Shown one piece after another: positions 1 to 6,600 of a DNA stretch of 16,904 nt. The DNA is from JAXGTD01 sp040775095 (lineage in GTDB: Bacteria > Pseudomonadota > Gammaproteobacteria > Chromatiales > Chromatiaceae): positions 1 through 16,904 of the forward strand of contig JAXGTD010000094.1 in NCBI GenBank assembly GCA_040775095.1, written 5' to 3'. The notes under the pieces were generated by a model. That model was given only the letters and a program-made list of their open reading frames with translations. It was not told the DNA's origin and did no database searches. A program made the position numbers and the translations under genes. How positions within the stretch are numbered: position 1 is the first letter of the stretch; each line of letters begins with the position of its first letter.

Positions 1-1
1 C

Positions 2-1354
2 GAGGACGTCCGGCCCGAGCTGCGTGCCAGACACCAGGCGAGCCTCTGCATGGACTGCGGCATCCCCTACTGTCACGCCCACTGCCCGGTGCACAACCTG
101 ATCCCAGAGTGGAACGCCCTGGTGCACGAGCGCCAGTGGCGCGCCGCCTGGGAGCACCTGGAGTCCACGAACGGCTTCCCGGAGCTGACCGGACGCCTTT
201 GCCCGGCCCCCTGCGAGCACGCCTGCACCCTGCGCCTGACCGGTCAGCCGGTGAGCATCAAGGCCATCGAGCTGTCCATCGCGGAGCATGCCTGGGAGGC
301 CGGCTGGACGCGTCCAGCCCCGGCCCGCACCCAAGCCGGCCCGCCTGTCGCCGTGGTGGGCTCGGGGCCAGCCGGACTCGCCTGCGCCCAACAGCTGGCC
401 CGTGCCGGCTACCGGGTCGACGTCTATGAGCGCGCCGACCGCATCGGCGGTCTGCTGCGCTACGGAATCCCGGACTTTCGCCTCGACAAGGCGGTCCTGG
501 ACCGGCGCCTCGGCCAGATGCGGGCCGAAGGGGTGCGCTTTCATACCGGCTGCACGGTCGCCGGGGCGACGCTGGAGCGGATCCGCCAGCACAGCCGCGC
601 CGTGGTACTGGCCTGCGGCTGCGATCAGCCGCGTGAGCTGGAGTTGCCCGGCCGGGGGTTCGCCGGTATCCATTATGCGCTGGACCTGCTGGTGCAACAG
701 AACCGAGCGGTCGCCGGACTGCCTTCGGAGCAGTCCCCACCGATCCATGCCGAGGGTCTGGACGTGGTGGTCATCGGCGGCGGCGACACCGGGGCCGACT
801 GCCTCGGGACCTGCGCCCGTCAGGGGGCCCACTCGGTGACCCAGATCCAGTACCACGACCGCCCCCCGAGCGAGCCGGACCTGCTGCGATTCTGGCCGGA
901 CCCGGCGCCCGCATGGAGCCGCACCGATCACGACGAGGAAGGCTGCAAGCGTCACTGGGGCTGGGACACCCTGGCCTTCGAGGGCCAGTCGGGGCGGGTC
1001 CAGGGGGTGATCCTGCAGCGCCTGGAATGGCGCCAGGACGCCCTCGGCATCTGGCACAAGCACCGGGTGTCGGGGCTGCTGAGGCGGCTCCCGGCCCAGC
1101 TGGTGCTGATCGCTATCGGTTATGCGCGCCCCCGACCCATGGGGCCGCTCACGGAGCTCGGCCTGTCGCTGGACCCCCATGGCCACGTCGCGGCCAACGA
1201 CGCCGACTACCGCACCAGCCGAGCGGGGGTGTTCGCCTGCGGCGATATGCGCCGGGGCCAGTCGCTGCTGGTCTGGGCGATCCGCGAGGGCCGCCAGTGC
1301 GCCCGGGCCGTCGACCAATGGCTGACCAACCACAGCAGCCTGCCGTTGGTTTGA
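2..1354 (+). CDS. gltD: Glutamate synthase (NADPH) small subunit, 5'-truncated
   Basis: This is the FAD- and NADPH-binding beta subunit of glutamate synthase. It passes electrons from NADPH to the large GltB subunit, which makes glutamate from glutamine and 2-oxoglutarate in the cytoplasm. The frame is open from base 2, so the true start lies left of the window and 450 residues are visible; the Met at base 50 is internal. The N-terminal cysteine region is intact (CMDCGIPYCHAHCP, then RLCPAPCEHAC) and supplies the [4Fe-4S] ligands. A first dinucleotide fold (VAVVGSGPAGLACAQQLA) binds FAD. A second (VVVIGGGDTGADCLG) binds NADPH. The end carries the family signature GVFACGDMRRGQSLLVWAIREG. The E. 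coli protein is about 470 residues, so only a few tens of residues are missing. gltB would be expected just upstream. Other GltD-like oxidoreductases share this fold, but the match over the whole length favours gltD. Confidence 0.93.
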   Translation, partial: EDVRPELRARHQASLCMDCGIPYCHAHCPVHNLIPEWNALVHERQWRAAWEHLESTNGFPELTGRLCPAPCEHACTLRLTGQPVSIKAIELSIAEHAWEAGWTRPAPARTQAGPPVAVVGSGPAGLACAQQLARAGYRVDVYERADRIGGLLRYGIPDFRLDKAVLDRRLGQMRAEGVRFHTGCTVAGATLERIRQHSRAVVLACGCDQPRELELPGRGFAGIHYALDLLVQQNRAVAGLPSEQSPPIHAEGLDVVVIGGGDTGADCLGTCARQGAHSVTQIQYHDRPPSEPDLLRFWPDPAPAWSRTDHDEEGCKRHWGWDTLAFEGQSGRVQGVILQRLEWRQDALGIWHKHRVSGLLRRLPAQLVLIAIGYARPRPMGPLTELGLSLDPHGHVAANDADYRTSRAGVFACGDMRRGQSLLVWAIREGRQCARAVDQWLTNHSSLPLV

Positions 1355-1413
1355 GGTGGCTAGCCTGCCCGCGAAGGCGAGCGCGCTTGGCAGGCCGGTC
1401 ACCACCACCTGGC
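1355..1413. terminator. Convergent gltD / LMF spacer with nested hairpin
   Basis: This 59-bp spacer separates two convergent genes. GCCTGCC at 1363-1369 pairs with GGCAGGC at 1389-1395. Inside it CGCG at 1370-1373 can pair with CGCG at 1382-1385. GGTGG at 1355-1359 could pair with CCACC at 1405-1409 outside. No T-tract follows on either strand, so a classical intrinsic terminator is not shown. A bidirectional transcript end is inferred from position and structure only. Confidence 0.35.
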
Positions 1414-2907
1414 TCAACGCGCGAGCTGAAGGAAGGGCAGCGGCAGGAAGGGGCCGAGGGATTCGCGTTCCCACCAGTTGCCCGTTTGCGAACGCTCCCG
1501 CGGCGTGGCGAATCGGTAGCGGTAGACCTCGACCCGCAGCATGCGGGCGGGCTGCTCGCCAAACGGTGCCTCTCGCAGGAGCGCGGTCACCGGCGGCGCG
1601 CCCTCCAGCAGCCGCACCAGAAAGCGCTCGAACCAGTCCAGAAAGACCGGGCCCTTAGGCACGAACCACATCATCCAGTCGATTCTCGGGTGATGCGGAA
1701 CGATGAACGGCGCGATGTTGGCCAGGTCTCCGGGCAGGTAACGAAACGCGTAGGGGCGCCACTCCTTTCCATCCAGGGACCCCTCGATCTGGAGCTCAAT
1801 GCGTTGTGTCTCGATGCTCGGAAACACGTGGTAGCGGTTTGCGATTCGGTATTGGCCGATCCAGTCGATGGTCGCGCCAGCCCAGCGGGGCGGCTCTATC
1901 CCTGGGATGAGCGTGACGGCGCTTGTCAGACTCGCTGGAAGGATCACCGCCGCGGCGAGCAGGGTCGCCATCGCGACGCCAGGGCGCGGACGCCGGGGAA
2001 GGATGCGGCTGGCATCCGCGCGCTGGCGCAATGGCCGGGGCAACACGTGCGCCAGTGCCTTGTCGTCGAATAGGAAGAGACAGAGGGCGATAGTCAGGAG
2101 GTTAAAGAAGTTGTGGTTGCTCGTGAGCATGATCAGGACTTGCCACAAGATGGTGAGCCAGGCCGCGGCGAAGCGCCAGGGACGGGGCAGCAACATCATG
2201 AAGGGGACCAGGATCTCGACGACCAGGGTGCCCGCGGTGCCCAGGCGCAGCAGCCAGTCGGGGAGCTGATGCGCGTACCAAGCGCCAGCGTGGGGCAGCG
2301 GCTGTGTTTCGAAGTAGTAGTCCAGGGCGCTCAGCCCGCGCCAGACCGGGTCTGCGCTGAGGAGCTTGGAAATCCCCGAGAGGAACCGCAGCCGAAACAG
2401 GAGCCAGCGGAACAGCCAGACCACCAACCTTGAGCCTCCCGGCAGAAAAATCGCCAGGAATCCGGCCTCGAGCAGCAGGTAGTCCCATTGGAAGTTGGTC
2501 AGGACGTTTCCGGCATGATAGAGGGACAGGTAGAGGACGTAGAGGGTGATGAGCAGCACGCGCTCCCAACGCCCTCCGATCCATCCTGTCAGCACGAGGA
2601 GCAGCGCCAGGATGCAACCCCCGTAGCTCGCCGTAGCCAAGGCGAGGTCCCCGGATGCGACCCAAAACACCGACGGATAGACCAAAAAGCGCAGCGCGCC
2701 GAAGCGTTCCGCCATGTCTGCGAGCTGCTCGGCGATGGGAAAGATGCCCTGGGACCCGGCCAGCGCCTCCACCTGCGTGGCCAGCGAAGCGAACGCGGCA
2801 AGGTACAGCAGACCCAGACAGCGTAGGAAGAGCCACCCAACGAGACGATAGTCGGTGGCCTCCGCATGGAGCGGGTTCGCCTGCAAACGGCGCCGCAACA
2901 GGTGCAT
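1414..2907 (-). CDS. Lipase maturation factor family membrane protein
   Basis: The protein has 497 residues and resembles the lipase maturation factor (LMF1/LMF2-like) family. In animals LMF1 is an ER membrane protein needed for folding of secreted lipases; the role of bacterial members is not established. The first ~310 residues hold several hydrophobic segments, for example around 23-45, 85-108 and 140-175. They also carry family-like stretches such as FQWDYLLLEAGFLAIF, RFLSGISKLLS and SNHNFFNLLTIALCLFLFDD. The last ~150 residues are soluble-looking and end with VEVYRYRF and a GNWWERE-type motif usual for the family. The start is well supported: GGAGGAG lies just upstream of the ATG at 2907. 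It converges on gltD and has no lipase gene beside it. Family assignment is from remembered sequence features, not a search. Confidence 0.82.
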   Translation of the reverse strand: MHLLRRRLQANPLHAEATDYRLVGWLFLRCLGLLYLAAFASLATQVEALAGSQGIFPIAEQLADMAERFGALRFLVYPSVFWVASGDLALATASYGGCILALLLVLTGWIGGRWERVLLITLYVLYLSLYHAGNVLTNFQWDYLLLEAGFLAIFLPGGSRLVVWLFRWLLFRLRFLSGISKLLSADPVWRGLSALDYYFETQPLPHAGAWYAHQLPDWLLRLGTAGTLVVEILVPFMMLLPRPWRFAAAWLTILWQVLIMLTSNHNFFNLLTIALCLFLFDDKALAHVLPRPLRQRADASRILPRRPRPGVAMATLLAAAVILPASLTSAVTLIPGIEPPRWAGATIDWIGQYRIANRYHVFPSIETQRIELQIEGSLDGKEWRPYAFRYLPGDLANIAPFIVPHHPRIDWMMWFVPKGPVFLDWFERFLVRLLEGAPPVTALLREAPFGEQPARMLRVEVYRYRFATPRERSQTGNWWERESLGPFLPLPFLQLAR

Positions 2908-3368
2908 GGACTCTCCTCCCCCGGCTCAGAATAGCCTCTGGGCCGGACCCGCGCCCCTCGCCGGGGCTCGCGCGGGCTACCGGCACCCGCATCGTCTGGG
3001 GAAACGCCGATCGAAAGCGTCTTCCATCCGGGCCACGGATGGTCCGGCATTGCTGAGCCACCGGAAACCATGCCCACGCGGTTAAGATTGAAGCTCGCCC
3101 ACGCCCGTGGCGGTCAACTGCCGTTTCCAGGTTCAGTTGCTTGCTCCCGGGGCTTGGTCCAGGCCGGAGATCCGCCGTGCTCGTGATACATTCTGGGACA
3201 TCCCAATCCCCAAAATGTCTGCGCCCGGCGGCCCCCCGGTTCTTCGTCCTTCCCATCCCGATCTGCCCCGTTGGGGGATTACAGGCCAGGTATCAGGCGA
3301 TTCACCGGATGGGCTTCATCACCCTCGTGACTCCCCAGCATGCCGGTACCCAAGCAAGCACCAGCCTT
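2908..3368. other. 461-bp intergenic region, divergent LMF / DUF1275
   Basis: No credible gene is seen here; the open frames crossing it have the arginine/proline-rich composition of GC-rich non-coding frames. It should hold promoters for both flanking genes. On the minus strand TTGACC (3117-3112) and TTCAAT (3092-3087) resemble -35 and -10 boxes, but the spacer is 19 bp. On the plus strand TGATACATT near 3184-3192 resembles an extended -10 without a good -35. A hairpin repeat sits at 3028-3047 and is listed separately. Confidence 0.5.
3028..3047 (+). repeat. Hairpin repeat, copy 1 (GCCACGGATG core)
   Basis: CCGGGCC (3028-3034) pairs with GGTCCGG (3041-3047) around the loop ACGGAT, with one G-T wobble. 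The sequence aligns with the hairpin at 9096-9115. The outer pair is C-G here and T-A there, so both partners changed together. It lies in a gene-free spacer. Function is unknown; it could be a REP-like element or a transcript-end structure. Confidence 0.55.
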
Positions 3369-4085
3369 ATGAGCACAACAGACGCGCGGGATCGGGTCGA
3401 TGAAGCAACGCCGCTGCTACTCACATTAACAGGGGCCAGCGTCGATGCGATGATCATCCTCGGCTTCAATGTGCTCACCGCGGCGCAAACGGGCAATACC
3501 GTGCTACTCGCGGTGGCCATTGCGCGTGGCGACGCGGTCACTGGCCCGAATGCCCTGGCCTCGGTCGCCGCGTTTGCCGTCGGCTGTTTTCTTGGCGCGT
3601 TTTCGATCCAGCGTTGGGAGCATGTCGAGAAGCGAGGCGGCGGCATCCTCCCCGTACTCGTGGTTGAAATGGCGCTCTTGACCATCCTGCTCCTGCTCTG
3701 GCGGATCGAGGAGCCGGTGACTGGGGTCCAGACATTCGGCATCGTTGCGCTTGCGGCCTTCACGATGGGCGTGCAGAGCGCGGCCATGCTCCACGTCCAT
3801 GGTCCGGGAACCACCTACATGACCGGTATGTTGGCCACCTTTAGCACGGGACTCGTGGGCTGGCTCAGTGCAGACTGGCGGTCGGCTCGGCATGAGGCGG
3901 GCATCCCCGATGCGGCACAAGCCAAGGCGCGATTCCCATGGCGCAATGGCGCCGGCTGGCTGGTCTACCTTGCCGGGGCTATTGTTTGTGGCTCTCTGTA
4001 TCTGCGCTTCGGGGCGCTGGCCATGCTGATGCCGATCGGCATCAGTGCTCTAACCGTCGCCTTGCTCGGTCGGCGCCGGATCTGA
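3369..4085 (+). CDS. DUF1275 (YoaK-like) family membrane protein
   Basis: This is a predicted inner-membrane protein of 238 residues, the usual size for the DUF1275/YoaK family, whose function is unknown. It is mostly hydrophobic, with about six likely membrane segments. The family-like N-terminal stretch is present: TLTGASVDAMIILGFNVLTA followed by TGNTVLLAVAIARGD, with T41-G42-N43-T44. A later stretch, FTMGVQSAAMLHVHGPGTTY, also fits the family. The frame is open to 3141, but I chose the ATG at 3369 because it places the conserved start of the domain near residue 10. The ribosome binding site there is weak, and an ATG at 3309 is an alternative. It stands alone, divergent from the LMF gene and convergent with the cyclotransferase gene. 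Confidence 0.82.
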   Translation: MSTTDARDRVDEATPLLLTLTGASVDAMIILGFNVLTAAQTGNTVLLAVAIARGDAVTGPNALASVAAFAVGCFLGAFSIQRWEHVEKRGGGILPVLVVEMALLTILLLLWRIEEPVTGVQTFGIVALAAFTMGVQSAAMLHVHGPGTTYMTGMLATFSTGLVGWLSADWRSARHEAGIPDAAQAKARFPWRNGAGWLVYLAGAIVCGSLYLRFGALAMLMPIGISALTVALLGRRRI

Positions 4086-4154
4086 TCCAGGCGCGGCGTC
4101 CAGCCGCTCCAGTCCCGCGGGTCGAGCACTTCCCCTCGGGTCTGGCGAGTGCCT

Positions 4155-5021
4155 CTACCGAGGCGCTCGGCGAATCGCGGGCCGCTGGGCTTCGACGAGC
4201 CGGATGTGCCAAAGGCTTGGCCAGTTCTTCCCGGTCACCAGGAGCGTGCCCGGCTCGCCATCGTAGGCCACGCCATTGAGTACGTGCGGATAGACGAGTC
4301 GCTTTGGCCGCGGGTTCAACCCGGAGAGATCGACCCAGCCGTTGACTGCGCCCGTCTCGGCGGAAAAGCGCACCAGGTAGTCGGTCTGCCACACGTTGGC
4401 ATAGATATCGCCATCGACGTACTCGAGCTCGTTGAGGAAGCCGACCTCGCCATGGCCATCGCGCACCACGATGTAGCGTTGGACCTCGAAGGTTTCTGGA
4501 TTTAGGAACGCCACGCCCGCGGAGCCATCGCTGACGATCAGGTGCTCACCGTCCGTGGTCATGCCCCAACCCTGGCGGGGATAATGGAAACGCGCGATCG
4601 GTGAGAGGTCGTCCGGCCGGTAAACGAAGCCCGTGTTGGAGATGTAGGTGAGCTGGTAGAGCCGGTCCTTCAACGCCACCGCGCCTTCGCCGAAGTAACG
4701 CGCGTCGAGCTCGCGAACGCTCTTTACCCCGCCAGTGGCGAGGTCCCATTTCTTGAGTCGGGAGCGCCCGTATTGACCGGTGCCCTCGTACAAGAAGCCG
4801 TCATGCATGAACAGGGCCTCCGTGTAATCGGCCGTGTCATGCGGATAGGTCTGCTGGATCTCGTAACGATAGACGGGGATCTCGGATTGGTCATAGAGGC
4901 GAGCATGGCCGACCTGGGGTGCCTCGCCGTCGTGCAAGATGGGCAGCGGGCCAGCTACAGCCAGGGACCGCCACAGGAACGTGGCACAAACAAGCAGCAG
5001 GACTGGACGACGTAATTTCAT
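4155..5021 (-). CDS. Exported glutaminyl-peptide cyclotransferase (plant/bacterial type)
   Basis: The protein has 288 residues and resembles the plant/bacterial glutaminyl cyclase family, a five-bladed propeller. Family members convert N-terminal glutamine of peptides to pyroglutamate. The start MKLRRPVLLLV at 5021 gives a short basic stretch and hydrophobic core ending SLAVAG, a typical signal peptide, so the enzyme should act in the periplasm. An in-frame ATG at 5045 would add eight residues before it. Family motifs include YEGTGQYGRS (E79), LDARYFGEG, GWGMTTDG (W152), FLNELEYV (N197), YANVWQTD (W211) and VTGKNWPSLW (K265). Two usual motifs differ: FTQGL is YTEAL (66-70), and the LTW-type motif is LTY. 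These positions are thought to lie in the active site, so activity or specificity may differ. It lies downstream of the LOG gene, 173 bp away. Confidence 0.87.
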   Translation of the reverse strand: MKLRRPVLLLVCATFLWRSLAVAGPLPILHDGEAPQVGHARLYDQSEIPVYRYEIQQTYPHDTADYTEALFMHDGFLYEGTGQYGRSRLKKWDLATGGVKSVRELDARYFGEGAVALKDRLYQLTYISNTGFVYRPDDLSPIARFHYPRQGWGMTTDGEHLIVSDGSAGVAFLNPETFEVQRYIVVRDGHGEVGFLNELEYVDGDIYANVWQTDYLVRFSAETGAVNGWVDLSGLNPRPKRLVYPHVLNGVAYDGEPGTLLVTGKNWPSLWHIRLVEAQRPAIRRAPR

Positions 5022-5146
5022 TACTCTTGAATCCTTGTGGGTCATGGATCAGCTGAGCTTGTTCCTGCTCATCGCGTCAATCACGATCGGCAGCTCAAGC
5101 CACCCCGCGTGCGGGTTGCGCGGCAAGGCTACCTGTTGGGTCCGCT

Positions 5147-5165
5147 CGGGCCTCCCCGCGGCCCG
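5147..5165 (-). terminator. Hairpin downstream of the LOG-family gene
   Basis: CGGGCC (5147-5152) pairs perfectly with GGCCCG (5160-5165) around a 7-nt loop. It begins about 30 bp after the LOG stop codon on the minus strand. No T-tract follows, so termination is only suggested. A second short stem, CCCGC/GCGGG, lies at 5104-5115. Confidence 0.35.
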
Positions 5166-5194
5166 GACGGGAACCGCGATCGATCAGCGTCCCC

Positions 5195-5896
5195 CTAGAC
5201 GGCTGGCAGACAGGCCTCGAGGTAGGCCACGGCGTCGGCGGCGGAATCGGTCAGCTCGAGCTTCACCTCGTTCGGCGTAACCGTCCCCGCGGCATTCATC
5301 GGCCCACGGATAAAGTCCAGCAATGGCCGCCAATAGTCCACGCCGACGATCACGCAGGGGAAGCTCTCGAGCTTGCCCGTCTGCATCAGGGTCAGGGTCT
5401 CGAACAGCTCATCCAGGGTGCCGAAGCCGCCGGGGAGAAAGACAAAGCCGCAGGAGTACTTCAGCAACATGACCTTGCGGATGAAGAAATAATCGAACGT
5501 CAGCACCCGGTCCAGGTAGGGGTTGGCGCACTGCTGCTGCGGCAGCCGAATATTGCAGCCGACGCTCAGTCCGCCCGCCTCCTGCGCGCCGCGGTTGGCG
5601 GCCTCCATCACCCCGGGGCCAGCCCCGGTCATGACGACGAACCCCGCCCCCGCAAGGGCCCGGCCGATCTCGCGCGCCAGTGCGTAGTATCGGTTCGTCT
5701 CGGTGAATCGGGCGGAGCCGAAGACGGTCACCGTCCGGCCCAGATCATAAAGGGCGCGGTATCCGTGGACGATTTCGTCGAACACGGTGACGGCACGATC
5801 GAAATCCGCGAGCAGGTCATCGGCTCCCCGCAGCAGCTCTGCCTCACGGTCGACGCATGCCGCTGGCCGTGGTGATCCTGCTCCCGGGCTATCCAT
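5195..5896 (-). CDS. LOG family / TIGR00730 Rossmann-fold protein
   Basis: The protein has 233 residues and resembles the LOG (Lonely Guy) family. Characterised members hydrolyse cytokinin riboside 5'-monophosphates or other nucleoside monophosphates at the N-glycosidic bond. The nucleotide-binding signature PGGFGTLDE is at about 155-163, ending in the catalytic Glu. Other family features are VTVFGSARF (56-64), MTGAGPGVMEAANRGA (89-104), the R140-K141 pair and a GCNIRLPQQQCANPY stretch typical of the longer bacterial LOG type. The start at 5896 lies 7 bp after the stop of the DinB-like gene, so the two are probably co-transcribed. A longer start at 5947 would overlap that gene by 44 bp and is less likely. 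The true substrate cannot be read from the sequence; lysine decarboxylase labels on this family are historical errors. Confidence 0.88.
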   Translation of the reverse strand: MDSPGAGSPRPAACVDREAELLRGADDLLADFDRAVTVFDEIVHGYRALYDLGRTVTVFGSARFTETNRYYALAREIGRALAGAGFVVMTGAGPGVMEAANRGAQEAGGLSVGCNIRLPQQQCANPYLDRVLTFDYFFIRKVMLLKYSCGFVFLPGGFGTLDELFETLTLMQTGKLESFPCVIVGVDYWRPLLDFIRGPMNAAGTVTPNEVKLELTDSAADAVAYLEACLPAV

Positions 5897-5903
5897 GGTC
5901 AGC

Positions 5904-6482
5904 TTACAAGGCCTCGATGATGCGCTCGATCTGGCGCCGGTGGACACCCACGTGCGCGGTCGCCAGCGCGTGCCATTGGGCGGCGGACAGGCGCCCGAGC
6001 CACGGGTGGGGTTGCCGGGTACCGGCGCGCAGATTACCGAGCTTCTCGACGATGTCGATGTAGCGATCGATCGCGACCTTCAGGTCGGAGATCTGCTCGG
6101 GCCCGGCCTCGGGCACCGGCTTGGCGTCCTCGGCGCACAGACTGGTACTCGAGGGCAGACCCGAATACAGGCGCGGGAGCATCGCCGCCACCGCGGTGTT
6201 GACGATCACCAGGTGCTCCAACGTCATGTAGACGGACCAGTCACGGCTGCTGTCCTCGATGGCGAAGGCGCGGGGGATGAGCACCCGCTGGCGCCCCCGC
6301 GCCTCGGTCAGCCCTCCCGCCAGCACGAGGGCGCGCTGCGCCTCGGCTCGGAACAACTCGGTGAGCCGATCCTTGTCGATGAAGCGCGCCGCCAGGTGAA
6401 TCCCGACACGGGCCAGGACCCGCTCGAACCCTGGAATCCCGACACCGGGTGGTGCCAGCCCCGACCCGTGTTGAACATTCAT
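5904..6482 (-). CDS. DinB-like (DUF1569-like) four-helix protein
   Basis: The protein has 192 residues and is predicted soluble. The C-terminal half looks like the DinB/DUF1569 superfamily: HPWLGRLSAAQWHALATAHV followed by HRRQIERII. H90 (in TLEHLVIVN), H177 and H181 (HVGVH) would form the three-His metal site typical of that fold. Family members include thiol transferases and many proteins of unknown role, so no reaction is assigned. The first ~30 residues look flexible. I chose the ATG at 6482 with GGGA upstream; the frame stays open to 6554, but the extra part is arginine/alanine-rich and looks non-coding. It lies 118 bp after glnS and 7 bp before the LOG gene. Confidence 0.65.
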   Translation of the reverse strand: MNVQHGSGLAPPGVGIPGFERVLARVGIHLAARFIDKDRLTELFRAEAQRALVLAGGLTEARGRQRVLIPRAFAIEDSSRDWSVYMTLEHLVIVNTAVAAMLPRLYSGLPSSTSLCAEDAKPVPEAGPEQISDLKVAIDRYIDIVEKLGNLRAGTRQPHPWLGRLSAAQWHALATAHVGVHRRQIERIIEAL

Positions 6483-6531
6483 CGCTGTTCCCGTCGCTCT
6501 GCCGCTGGGTGGGACCGCATCCGCACCGCCC

Positions 6532-6547
6532 GCCCCTCGCAGGGGGC
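6532..6547 (-). other. Short hairpin between glnS and the DinB-like gene
   Basis: GCCCC (6532-6536) pairs with GGGGC (6543-6547) around a 6-nt loop. It sits about 50 bp upstream of the DinB-like start. There is no T-tract; its role is unknown. Confidence 0.25.
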
Positions 6548-6568
6548 ATCGCACTTCTCGGATTGCGA

Positions 6569-6600
6569 GCTGATTCTAGCCATGGATGGGCAAAATCAGC
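6569..6600 (-). terminator. Hairpin abutting the glnS stop codon
   Basis: GCTGATT (6569-6575) pairs with AATCAGC (6594-6600). An inner GCC/GGC stem (6579-6581 with 6589-6591) encloses part of the GCCATGGATG motif seen in other spacers. The structure begins directly after the glnS stop at 6601-6603. No T-tract follows on the minus strand. It could mark the glnS transcript end or protect the 3' end; this is inference. Confidence 0.4.

Noticed and set aside
913..2073. 386-codon plus-strand frame spanning the end of gltD and the LMF gene
   Set aside because: It crosses two well-supported genes in the wrong frame and has Arg/Pro/Gly-rich composition.
3107..3403. Possible 98-codon gene in the 2908-3368 spacer
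   Set aside because: Pro/Arg/Ser-rich composition, no ribosome binding site, and it overlaps the DUF1275 start in another frame.
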